This document shows, one piece after another, positions 44,788 through 52,966 of a stretch of 64,000 nucleotides of DNA. The stretch lies in the NCBI GenBank assembly GCA_963675565.2, contig CAXXYD010000001.1:868001-932000 (forward strand), read 5' to 3'. The translations under genes were made by a program, and so were the position numbers. The notes beneath the pieces were generated by a model that worked only from the letters and a program-made list of their open reading frames with translations, made no database searches and was not told where the DNA came from. Within the stretch, counting starts at the first letter, position 1. Each line of letters opens with the position of its first letter. This DNA is from JARRKU01 sp963675565. Its GTDB lineage: Bacteria > Desulfobacterota > Desulfobacteria > Desulfobacterales > Desulfosarcinaceae.

Positions 44788-45080
44788 GCGGGCGGGGGTA
44801 AACCCCGCCCCTACGCCACCAAAGTAGGAGTGGGGTTTACCCACGCCCCACCATTCAATAGTAGGGGTGGGGTTTATCCCCACCCGAAACAGTGATCCCT
44901 GTGAACCTTGGCACGGGTGGGCTTTACCCCCACCCGAAACGGTGATCCCTGTGAACCTTGGCACGGGTGGGCTTTATCCCCACCCGAAACGGTGATCCCT
45001 GTGAACCTTGGCACGGGTGGGCTTTATCCCCACCCGAAACAGTGATCCCTGTGAACCTTGGCACGGGTGGGCTTTACCCG
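44788..45080. repeat. Tandem 50-bp hairpin repeats with variant hairpins upstream
   Basis: Four exact-period 50-bp units (44881-44930, 44931-44980, 44981-45030, 45031-45080) share CACCCGAAAC, GTGATCCCTGTGAACCTTGG and CACGGGTGGGCTTTA. Each unit boundary can form a GGGTGGG/CCCACCC hairpin. Upstream, 44788-44880 holds three diverged hairpins (GGCGGGGGTAAACCCCGCC type). They fill most of the 524-base gap between two genes. Confidence 0.92.
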
Positions 45081-45225
45081 CGCCCGGTGGGCATTCACCA
45101 CGTTTTGCAAACTTCAACAACCCCGTGGTAGCGGCATAGCGCCGCGACATTTCGGGCAAATCATTGTACTGTTGCGGCGGGATGCAACCCCCGCAGAGGC
45201 CACCCGAATCTGCAGGTCACTTTAG

Positions 45226-47391
45226 TCACTTTTCTTCTACCGTCAACTGCCGCACAAACTCGCCGATGGCCCGGTGCACTTTCGGCGAACCTTCTCCCAG
45301 CAGTATGCCGTGGCGCTGGAAATTGAACACGCGATACTCTTTGTCCGACGATCCCAGAAGGTCGAATATGCGCTCCGAACCGCTGGGGTTGACCACCGGG
45401 TCGTCTTTTCCCTGTACCACCAGGGCCGGAACCTGGACATCGGCAAGTTTGGGTTCCAGGAACGCCATCAGGCGTTCCAGTTCGCGTACTCCGGAGATGG
45501 GATTTCGCAGGTAGTTGATATGTGGGTTCTCCGGCTGGTTGTCGACAAATTCCTTCCTGATTTCATCCAGGTGAACGCGCCCCATGATTTTATTCCAGGT
45601 ATCCACCAGGGGAGCGAACCTGGAGGAGAGGTACTGCAACCGCAGGGGGGTCGATACGGCAAAGACCCCGGCAACGCTGTTCAGGCGGCCGGCCAGTTCC
45701 AGCGCCAGGGCGGCGCCGGTGGAAAAGCCGCCGAGTACTACCCGGCGGCAGAGATGACGCATGATGATATAGCCGTCTTCCATGGAATGAATCCAGTCCT
45801 GGTAGCTGCAGCGCGCCAGATCCTCCGGTGACGTGCCGTGCCCTTTCAGCCGCGGCGTATAGACCCAATAGCCCTGAGATGCCAGATAGTCCGCCAGGGT
45901 TCGCACTTCCGCGGGGGCGGCCATATATCCGTGGGACAGCACAATGCCGAGCTTACGGGAGCGGCCGCGCAGGAGCAAGGGCCTGCCGATATGTCGGGGT
46001 TTGGATTCCTCTTCGGTGAAAGTCTCGAAATAATCGGTCTCGAATGCCCATAGCGCATGCCGCAGGTAATAAGCTGCGATTCTTCGGCGCAGGATGAACC
46101 CCGGCCGCCAGCACAGCCGGGAAATCCGCTTCTGCAGGGCGGTGAGCGGTTCCACCTCGTTGGCGATCACCGCGACGGGGTTGTCGATGCGCACCCGGTC
46201 GTAGTCGAAAAAATTGCGCATCGTACTGCGATTTCGCCGAAAACTGGAGCCGTTCGTTTCGATCACCTTTTTATCTTCAGCCACTTTTAAAAAATCCGAC
46301 AGCTTGCCGAACCGGTCGTCGATGAGCAAATGGCTCTGGCTGGCGGCAAAACTGTGGTGGGTGTGCACCGGGAGCTGTTTGACCCCCTGGACAATGGCCA
46401 GAAAGGCGCGCCTGCGGAAGTTGTCTTTATCAACGATGTCCCGCACGCTGTGCTTGAGCAGGGAAGCAAAGATGTGGTCGTGGTTAATGGTGGTCAGCCC
46501 GTAAATGTCCTCCATATAGCGTTTCATGATCTTCAGGGCAGCCCGGCGCATCTGTCGGAGGCACGGCAGAGGGTCGTCGAAATCATAAGCGCGAATCGAA
46601 CGGATATCCTGGGCGATGGTGCGCTGGCTTAGATAGGAGGCAATATCGATGGGTTTTCCGAACCGGATGTCCATATCCACTCCGGAAAGCAGCATGGCGC
46701 CTTCGGTCATCAGCTCTTCGGTCACCCGCTCGGGCAGATCATCCACCAGCCGCTGGGCCAGGTGGTTCAGAATATTGATGCGGGCGCGCAGGGGGTAATA
46801 GGTAATATTCACCGGCACGATGGAGGTGCCCTGCCGGGAGATGCCCGGCAAACCGTCCACATTGAACAGGCCCAGCAGACGATGGGACTCCTCGGGATTG
46901 CTGTGGGACAGTTGCAGTATCCGCTGGCGATAGAACTCTGCGCGCAGCGCCAGCACGGCCGCTCCGGTGTGCGGCGGATGTTTGCCGCCGGCATAGGAGA
47001 TCATGTAGCGGCCTTTTTCGACAATCTTCTTGTTCTTGACCATTCGTCCTTCCGGAAAGATAATCCACCCGGCCTCGCCGGTGAGCAGGCTCTTGACGAT
47101 CAGCCGGTCCCGGTCCGGATGCTTGGTGGATACGGCCCCCACCGACTCTAAGTAACGCCCGAGAGCGCCCACAAACAGCTCGGCGGCGGCAATGGACCAA
47201 ATGGGCAGCCGCACCAGTTTGTGCAGGTAGTACGGCATTAAAAAGGTTTCCAGGCGGGTGAAATGGTTCATCACGAAAATGGTGGCCCCCTGGGGAAGGT
47301 TTTCGGTTCCGTGAAGATTCACACGGGCTTTGGACAAGTTCTCCAGGGTCTTGATGGCCAGGCCTGTGGTGCGGTATGCAAAGGGATTCAT
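45226..47391 (-). CDS. Acyltransferase / alpha-beta hydrolase fusion protein
   Basis: A 721-residue two-enzyme protein. The N-terminal PlsC-like domain has NHFTRLETF (42-50, an H-x4-E form of the H-x4-D motif) and IFPEGRMVKNKK. The C-terminal part, from about 480, is an alpha/beta hydrolase with VLSHGYMAAPAEVR, nucleophile serine in GGFSTGAALA, acid in VQGKDDPVVNP and histidine in QRHGILL. It could acylate a lysophospholipid and hydrolyse an ester in lipid remodelling; both substrates are unknown. No signal peptide is seen. Confidence 0.87.
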   Translation of the reverse strand: MNPFAYRTTGLAIKTLENLSKARVNLHGTENLPQGATIFVMNHFTRLETFLMPYYLHKLVRLPIWSIAAAELFVGALGRYLESVGAVSTKHPDRDRLIVKSLLTGEAGWIIFPEGRMVKNKKIVEKGRYMISYAGGKHPPHTGAAVLALRAEFYRQRILQLSHSNPEESHRLLGLFNVDGLPGISRQGTSIVPVNITYYPLRARINILNHLAQRLVDDLPERVTEELMTEGAMLLSGVDMDIRFGKPIDIASYLSQRTIAQDIRSIRAYDFDDPLPCLRQMRRAALKIMKRYMEDIYGLTTINHDHIFASLLKHSVRDIVDKDNFRRRAFLAIVQGVKQLPVHTHHSFAASQSHLLIDDRFGKLSDFLKVAEDKKVIETNGSSFRRNRSTMRNFFDYDRVRIDNPVAVIANEVEPLTALQKRISRLCWRPGFILRRRIAAYYLRHALWAFETDYFETFTEEESKPRHIGRPLLLRGRSRKLGIVLSHGYMAAPAEVRTLADYLASQGYWVYTPRLKGHGTSPEDLARCSYQDWIHSMEDGYIIMRHLCRRVVLGGFSTGAALALELAGRLNSVAGVFAVSTPLRLQYLSSRFAPLVDTWNKIMGRVHLDEIRKEFVDNQPENPHINYLRNPISGVRELERLMAFLEPKLADVQVPALVVQGKDDPVVNPSGSERIFDLLGSSDKEYRVFNFQRHGILLGEGSPKVHRAIGEFVRQLTVEEK

Positions 47392-47584
47392 GGCGCCAGC
47401 AATTCTAACTGAAGGTTCTTCAGCTTTTCTGGTCGGGGACTAAGGGCTTTTGAAAATTAATTTTTCGCGATGGCCATAGCCCTTTTTGTCAATAACCCAA
47501 CGATTTCATTATATAAAATAAAACTAGACTTTACCCCTATATATTGATATTAATAACAGCAGGTTAACAATATGTAGGGGCAAC

Positions 47585-48886
47585 TTGCATACCAAAAAAC
47601 ATCTAAGCTTCAGCGCACAGCGAAAAGCCATCTCCGCGCTTTTCCTCCAGATTAATGATCACCGGCAATCGGGCAAGGTCGGCTTCGAACTGCACGATTG
47701 CCTGATGAGCGCTTTGGCTATGATGTTTTTTCAAGACCCTTCACTGCTTTCTTTTCAGCGTCGCATGCAAGACAATATGCAATGCTGCAACTTAAAGGCC
47801 ATGTTCGATGTAAGGGCCATCCCCAGTGACGCTGTAATGCGAAACACTTTAGATGCCGTCGATACCAAACTCATCGATCCGTGCTTTGCGATTTTGTTCC
47901 AGCACCTGCAGCGGGCAAGACAGCTGTTTGCCTATAAACTGGAAAGCGATCATTATCTTATCGCAATTGACGGCTCGCAGTATTTTTCTTCCGAAAAAAT
48001 TAATTGTCCAAGTTGTCTGACCTATAAGGGCGCAAAAAGCAAACTGCGCTATTCACATCAGATCTTGCAAGCCGTCATGCTTCATCCGGACATGCGGCAG
48101 GTCATCCCGCTGGCCCCAGAACCCATCATCAATGCCGATGGCAACGTTAAAAATGATTGTGAACGCAATGCAGGCAAAAGGCTGGTCAGCAAAATCCGCG
48201 CGACCCACCCCAAGCTGAAAATCATGATCACCGGCGATGGCCTTTATTCGAATCAACCGTTTATTGATGCCTTAAAAGCATCGAACATGTCCTATATTCT
48301 TGTGGCAAAACCCACGGACCACAAAACCTTGTTCCAATGCATTGAACAACTTGAGCCCTTGCACGGCGTCGAACATATGGAACTGATCGATGACAAAGGC
48401 AGGCGGCACCATTACCGCTGGGTGAATCATGCGCTTTTGAACGACAGTCGCAATGCCGATCATGTGAATTTTTTTGAGTACTGGCTCATTGTGAATGAAA
48501 AGGCCACCTACCATAATAGTTGGGTAACCGATCAGCAGGTGAGCAAGCAAAATGTCGTTGAACTCGTCAAAGCCGGCCGTAGTCGCTGGAAAATTGAAAA
48601 CGAAACATTTAATACCCTAAAAAACCAAGGTTATCACCTGGAGCATAACTTCGGCCACGGCAAGCAACACTTGTCGAACAACTTTTTTATCCTCAACGTG
48701 TTGGCCTTTTTCATCCATCAGATTCTGGAACTTTGCGATCCCGGCTACCAGTATTGCCGTTCAAAATTCAGCTCCCGCCAAGAGTATTGGAACAACTTGC
48801 GCGCGGCCATTCGTATCATGCTTTTTGCCGACTATGAGCATCTTTTACGCAATGTTGCTGATCCGCCAGAAATCCGAGCCCCATAG
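47585..48886 (+). CDS. DDE transposase (IS4/ISNCY-like)
   Basis: A 433-residue transposase. The RNase H-like core shows LIAIDGSQYFSSE (first Asp), MITGDGLYSNQPF (second Asp) and SRWKIENETFNTLKNQGYHL with the late glutamate, followed by EHNFGHGKQHLSNNFF. The start is TTG with AGGGG 6 bases upstream. I did not find convincing terminal inverted repeats or a target duplication in the flanks, so element borders are unresolved. It is full length and may be active. The coding sequence has a lower G+C look than its neighbours, consistent with acquisition. Confidence 0.88.
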   Translation: MHTKKHLSFSAQRKAISALFLQINDHRQSGKVGFELHDCLMSALAMMFFQDPSLLSFQRRMQDNMQCCNLKAMFDVRAIPSDAVMRNTLDAVDTKLIDPCFAILFQHLQRARQLFAYKLESDHYLIAIDGSQYFSSEKINCPSCLTYKGAKSKLRYSHQILQAVMLHPDMRQVIPLAPEPIINADGNVKNDCERNAGKRLVSKIRATHPKLKIMITGDGLYSNQPFIDALKASNMSYILVAKPTDHKTLFQCIEQLEPLHGVEHMELIDDKGRRHHYRWVNHALLNDSRNADHVNFFEYWLIVNEKATYHNSWVTDQQVSKQNVVELVKAGRSRWKIENETFNTLKNQGYHLEHNFGHGKQHLSNNFFILNVLAFFIHQILELCDPGYQYCRSKFSSRQEYWNNLRAAIRIMLFADYEHLLRNVADPPEIRAP

Positions 48887-49227
48887 AACTTGGCCAAATA
48901 CCTTCATCCAGCGATTAATTCCCTGATCTTCGGGAATCATGCATCGCATTGCCATTGCCCAAAATCAGCGCCCTTTTTATCCTGAATCAGTATCCTTGTA
49001 TCCTACTCACCATTGCTCAAAGGCGTTGTACTTGATGAAAAACCACCTTCTTGGCTCCTAATCATGATAGGCTTTCTGATGTGCCCTGTTCAATTAGAAC
49101 CGCTGGTTTAGGAGCGCCTAATATATTGACAGTGTGTTGATTTACAATTATGTTACACAGTTGCTGTGTTTGTGTAAAGATCCCATGTATGAAGGTGTAT
49201 TCCGATCCACGGGATGCCCTTTCCATT
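48887..49227. other. Gap downstream of transposase
   Basis: About 340 bases with no gene I can support. It includes a small hairpin (ATTCCC/GGGAAT near 48.93 kb) and is probably part of the insertion element's 3-prime flank. Confidence 0.4.
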
Positions 49228-49334
49228 TCGAGTTTCGAGTGCTCTAAGGTCTGTGATTGTGGAACGCGCCTCGCGCTGGCGCTCTGTATAAAGACATAAA
49301 AGACAGAATTCCTCAACTATAGATCACTTGTAAT
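49228..49334 (-). repeat. Family C repeat, copy 10
   Basis: Minus-oriented: GTTTCGAGTGCTCTAAGG arm, core GTGGAACGCGCCTCGCGCTG, then AGACAGAATTCCTCAACTAT and AGATCACTTGTAATT. More diverged than other copies; ends just before the ferredoxin ribosome-binding site. Confidence 0.8.
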
Positions 49335-49354
49335 TAATTATTTCGGAGGCTGAT

Positions 49355-49780
49355 GTGTATTCCAAGATTCTTATTCTGCGGTTTCCCAAGACCGAAGTTA
49401 AAAAGCCCCTGGTGTGTTACCTGGCACGCGACTATGACCTCGTGTTCAATATTCTCAACGCCGGTATCCTTCCGCGAAAAGAAGGTTACATGGTGCTGGA
49501 GCTTTCCGGTACCAAAAAAAACTTCAAAGACGGGGTGAAATATCTCAAATCCCAGGGGGTGAATGTCCAGAATGCCTCCCAGGAAATCCGGCGCGAAGAA
49601 GAGATTTGCACCCATTGCGGCGCCTGCACGGCAGTCTGCCCGACCGGTGCGTTGTCTATACAACGCCCTGAAATGGTAGTGATTTTCGATCAGCAAAAAT
49701 GCAGTGTATGTGAATTGTGCATACCGACCTGCCCCACCCGCGCCATGAAGACCAAACCCATCAACCAGACCTTTTTCTAA
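49355..49780 (+). CDS. NIL-domain 4Fe-4S ferredoxin
   Basis: A 141-residue protein: an N-terminal NIL domain (residues 1-80) and two 4Fe-4S motifs, CTHCGACTAVCPTGA and CSVCELCIPTCPTRA. The GTG start has GGAGG 5 bases upstream. It is immediately followed by mnmA (no gap), suggesting it supplies electrons or sulfur chemistry to thiouridine formation or to the radical-SAM enzyme MtaB; NIL-ferredoxins have been linked to sulfur incorporation in anaerobes, but this role here is inference. Confidence 0.88.
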   Translation: MYSKILILRFPKTEVKKPLVCYLARDYDLVFNILNAGILPRKEGYMVLELSGTKKNFKDGVKYLKSQGVNVQNASQEIRREEEICTHCGACTAVCPTGALSIQRPEMVVIFDQQKCSVCELCIPTCPTRAMKTKPINQTFF

Positions 49781-50860
49781 ATGCATGCACCCATTGCCAT
49801 GGCCCTGAGCGGTGGCATCGACTCGCTGGTGGCCGCCGCGTTGCTCAAAGATGCCGGCTGCCGGGTCATCGGACTGCATTTCCTGACCGGATATGAGAAC
49901 GCCGGTCCTTTGCCCGAATCCCCGTCAGGGCCTCCGGCAAATGAAGAGGGGCGCATCGCGCGCCTGGTTTCCGGTTTGTCCGACCAGCTGCAGATTCCCG
50001 TTCATGTCATCGATCTGCGTTCGGAATTCGAACGCTGCGTGGTGGACTATTTCAGCGCAACTTACCGGGAGGGAAAAACACCCAATCCCTGCCTGGTGTG
50101 CAATCCGGCCATCAAATTTGACGTCCTCTACCGGAAGGCCCGGCAGTTGGGTGCCCGCGGCATGGCCACCGGCCACTATGCCCGCATCCTGCCCGGCGAA
50201 GCGGACAATATGCGCCTGTTACGGGGGATCGACCCGGCCAAGGACCAGTCCTATTTCCTGGCCCGATTGACCCAGCAGCAGCTGCGCATTGCGCGACTGC
50301 CCCTGGGCGACTACACCAAGGCACAGACCCGGGCTATCGCCCGCCGGAAAGGGCTGGCTGCCATCGTGGCGCAAGAGAGCCAGGACATCTGCTTTGTCAA
50401 TCGTGGATCATATGGCGATTTTCTGAAAAGCCGGCCCGGATTCCTGCCCCAGCCGGGTCCGATTGTCAACCTTGAAGGCGATGTCATCGGCACGCACCCG
50501 GGCCTGCACCTGTTCACCGTCGGTCAGCGCCGGGGCATCAACGTACCGGCGGCGGCACCTTATTATGTGGTCCGCATCGAGCCGCATGGCAACCGGCTGG
50601 TGGTCGGGATTAAAACGGACCTTCTGAACGTCCGCTGCCGTGTGAATCAAATCAACTGGATTGCCGAGCCCCCCGGGACTTCAATCCCGGTCATGGTTCG
50701 CGTGCGCTACCGCCACCAGGCGGTGCCGGCACAACTGCATCCACTGGACCGGCATTGTGCGGAAATTGCGTTTGACACCCCGCAGACGGCCGTCACGCCG
50801 GGACAGGGCGCCGTTTTTTATAATGGGCCGGAGGTGTTGGGCGGAGGCTGGATCCAATGA
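49781..50860 (+). CDS. mnmA: tRNA-specific 2-thiouridylase
   Basis: A 359-residue enzyme that thiolates U34 of Lys, Glu and Gln tRNAs. The PP-loop SGGIDS is at residues 10-15; the two catalytic cysteines are in NPCLVCN and ESQDICF. FTVGQRRG and GQGAVFYNG complete the family pattern. The NIL-ferredoxin stop abuts its start, and it overlaps mtaB by four bases (ATGA), so the three genes form one translationally coupled unit. Confidence 0.95.
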   Translation: MHAPIAMALSGGIDSLVAAALLKDAGCRVIGLHFLTGYENAGPLPESPSGPPANEEGRIARLVSGLSDQLQIPVHVIDLRSEFERCVVDYFSATYREGKTPNPCLVCNPAIKFDVLYRKARQLGARGMATGHYARILPGEADNMRLLRGIDPAKDQSYFLARLTQQQLRIARLPLGDYTKAQTRAIARRKGLAAIVAQESQDICFVNRGSYGDFLKSRPGFLPQPGPIVNLEGDVIGTHPGLHLFTVGQRRGINVPAAAPYYVVRIEPHGNRLVVGIKTDLLNVRCRVNQINWIAEPPGTSIPVMVRVRYRHQAVPAQLHPLDRHCAEIAFDTPQTAVTPGQGAVFYNGPEVLGGGWIQ

Positions 50861-52182
50861 AACAGTATGCCATCACCACCCTGGGGTGCAAGGTCAACCA
50901 GTGCGAATCGGCGGCCCTGGAAAGCCAGCTGCAGGCCGCCGGCTTTGAACAGTGCGTCCATGATACGCCTGCGAAGCTGGTCATTGTCAACACATGTACG
51001 GTGACCGGCAAAGCGGCCATGCAGTCCCGCCAGGCGGTGCGCCAGGCGATCCGCAATCATCCCGGAGCACGGATTGTGGTGACCGGCTGTTACGCCCAGA
51101 CTGCCCCAGAGGAAATCCGGTCCATCCCCGGGGTCGACCTGATCGTGGGCCACGGCGACAAGCTCAACATCGTGCAAATCCTGGATGCCACCGGTACCGG
51201 CCATAAACGACCGCTGGTCGTTCGGCAGAATGTTGAAAAAGTGCATACCTTCAGCCCGCTGCCCTCGGTGGCGCCTGGAAACCGGACACGCGCCTTTTTG
51301 AAAATACAGGACGGATGCAACGCCTTTTGCACCTATTGCATCGTTCCTCACGCCCGTGGCCGGAGCCGCAGCATGCCCATGGATGATGTCCTCGGCCACC
51401 TGCGGCAATTGACGGCAAACGGTTTCCGGGAGGTGGTTCTGACCGGAATCCATATTGGCGCATATGGTAAAGAGATGGTGCCGAAAAAGTCGCTGGCCGA
51501 TTTGCTCCTGCGAATCGCCGGGGAAAGCGCCAAGCCGCGTATCCGGATCAGTTCCATAGAACCCACGGAAGTCGACCCGCGTATTGTCGGACTGATGAAG
51601 GACCCGCACAGCGGGATCTGCCCCCATTTTCACATTCCGCTGCAAAGCGGCGACAACCGCATATTGAAGCGCATGGGCCGCACCTACTCCCGCGAGCAGT
51701 TTGCCGCATTGATCCATGACATTCGCAACCAGTTCCCGTATGCCGCCGTTGGCGTGGATATCCTGGCCGGTTTCCCCGGTGAGACCGAGGGCGCATTCGA
51801 GCAGACCTGCGGCCTGGTCGAGCAACTTCCCATCACCTACCTGCACGTTTTTCCCTTTTCCCCGCGCAAGGGAACACCGGCGGCGACCTACGGCCAACAG
51901 GTGCACCAGCATATCGTCAAGGCACGCTGCCGGAAGATGAGACAGATCGGCGAGAAAAAAAAGGCCCGTTTCGCCCGCTCAAACATCGGCCGAACCGTCA
52001 ATGTACTCGTTGAAAGCACAACCGATCCAATTTCCGCCGGCTCCAAAGGAACCAGCGAAAACTACCTGACGGTCACCATTGCCGGCGCTGCACGGGCCGA
52101 AAATACCATCGTACCCGTGCGCATCGATGATGCAAACGATGACGGCACAGTCAGCGGAACGGTTTGCGGAGTCGCAACTTGA
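50857..52182 (+). CDS. mtaB: tRNA t6A37 methylthiotransferase
   Basis: A 441-residue radical-SAM methylthiotransferase making ms2t6A37. The auxiliary-cluster cysteines are Cys11, Cys47 and Cys78; the radical-SAM triad Cys154, Cys158, Cys161 lies in CNAFCTYC. TLGCKVNQCES at the N-terminus distinguishes MtaB from MiaB. A C-terminal TRAM-like domain is present. It is last in the plus-strand tRNA-modification operon; the following gene converges. Confidence 0.94.
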   Translation: MKQYAITTLGCKVNQCESAALESQLQAAGFEQCVHDTPAKLVIVNTCTVTGKAAMQSRQAVRQAIRNHPGARIVVTGCYAQTAPEEIRSIPGVDLIVGHGDKLNIVQILDATGTGHKRPLVVRQNVEKVHTFSPLPSVAPGNRTRAFLKIQDGCNAFCTYCIVPHARGRSRSMPMDDVLGHLRQLTANGFREVVLTGIHIGAYGKEMVPKKSLADLLLRIAGESAKPRIRISSIEPTEVDPRIVGLMKDPHSGICPHFHIPLQSGDNRILKRMGRTYSREQFAALIHDIRNQFPYAAVGVDILAGFPGETEGAFEQTCGLVEQLPITYLHVFPFSPRKGTPAATYGQQVHQHIVKARCRKMRQIGEKKKARFARSNIGRTVNVLVESTTDPISAGSKGTSENYLTVTIAGAARAENTIVPVRIDDANDDGTVSGTVCGVAT

Positions 52183-52289
52183 TTGACAGCAGGAACCGGG
52201 TCCGGAAAGCCCGCCCGCGGAGTGGCCCTGAAGGGGCCCCCAGGACCTGGTCTTTGTATTGAACAAAGATCCGGCGCTGGCCGGCCGGG

Positions 52290-52955
52290 TTAGTTTGCGA
52301 AGATATTGTCGAGGCGTTCGAGATCGTTGATCACCCGCCAGTGACCGCCGCCACTTTCGGCTTTTTCGCGCCATTCTTCAACGCGCTGCATGTACTGCTT
52401 GGGATCGCGGATATCTTCCCTGAGTTTGGTCACATTCAAAGCGATCACTTCAAACCCTTCCAGGCTAAAGGGAACGTCGCGCACATGGCCTTTGGCCAGT
52501 TCCTGCTGCAGGTCTGAAAAAACGAGAATGTACTTTTTGCCTGCGCCGGACTCGTTGAGGTATTCGATGGCCTGCAGTATTCCGCCGGAAATATCCGTAT
52601 AACTGCTGCCTTTCAGGTCCGCAAGAAAATCATCCATCAGCTTTTGGTAGGCCCGTTTCTGGTTGTTGGATACCGAAGGCCGGGAGTCGAAAGTGACCTT
52701 GGCAATGATGTCCTTTTCGCTGAAACTGCCCGTATCGATCCGACCGACGGCGAGCGTATCCCCCGGCTGCAGCGTACCCAGCAGATAATTGACAATGGCT
52801 TTGGCCTTTTTCAACTCCACGGCATAAGTACCGGAGGTGTCCAGCAACATGTAGATCCCCGTTGACCGGTCGCCTTTCTGCGAGCAGGCCGATACTGCGG
52901 CCAATATTACAAACCCGACAATCGTCGCCTGAATCAGTCTTTTATATCGCTGCAT
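52290..52955 (-). CDS. VWA-like lipoprotein
   Basis: A 221-residue protein with signal peptide and lipobox (AVSAC; Cys24), so probably anchored to the periplasmic face of a membrane. A von Willebrand factor A-like fold follows: MLLDTSGTYAVE carries a DxSxT version of the metal site, with LVFSDLQQE as the late Asp motif. It is encoded 11 bases after the polytopic protein gene and the two likely act together. No family or function recognised. A GTG five codons upstream is an alternative start. Confidence 0.75.
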   Translation of the reverse strand: MQRYKRLIQATIVGFVILAAVSACSQKGDRSTGIYMLLDTSGTYAVELKKAKAIVNYLLGTLQPGDTLAVGRIDTGSFSEKDIIAKVTFDSRPSVSNNQKRAYQKLMDDFLADLKGSSYTDISGGILQAIEYLNESGAGKKYILVFSDLQQELAKGHVRDVPFSLEGFEVIALNVTKLREDIRDPKQYMQRVEEWREKAESGGGHWRVINDLERLDNIFAN

Positions 52956-52966
52956 GGTGCGCCCTC

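Noticed and set aside
49062..49316. 84-codon minus-strand frame between the transposase and the ferredoxin
   Set aside because: It is made largely of a family C repeat read through; no start signal or homology.
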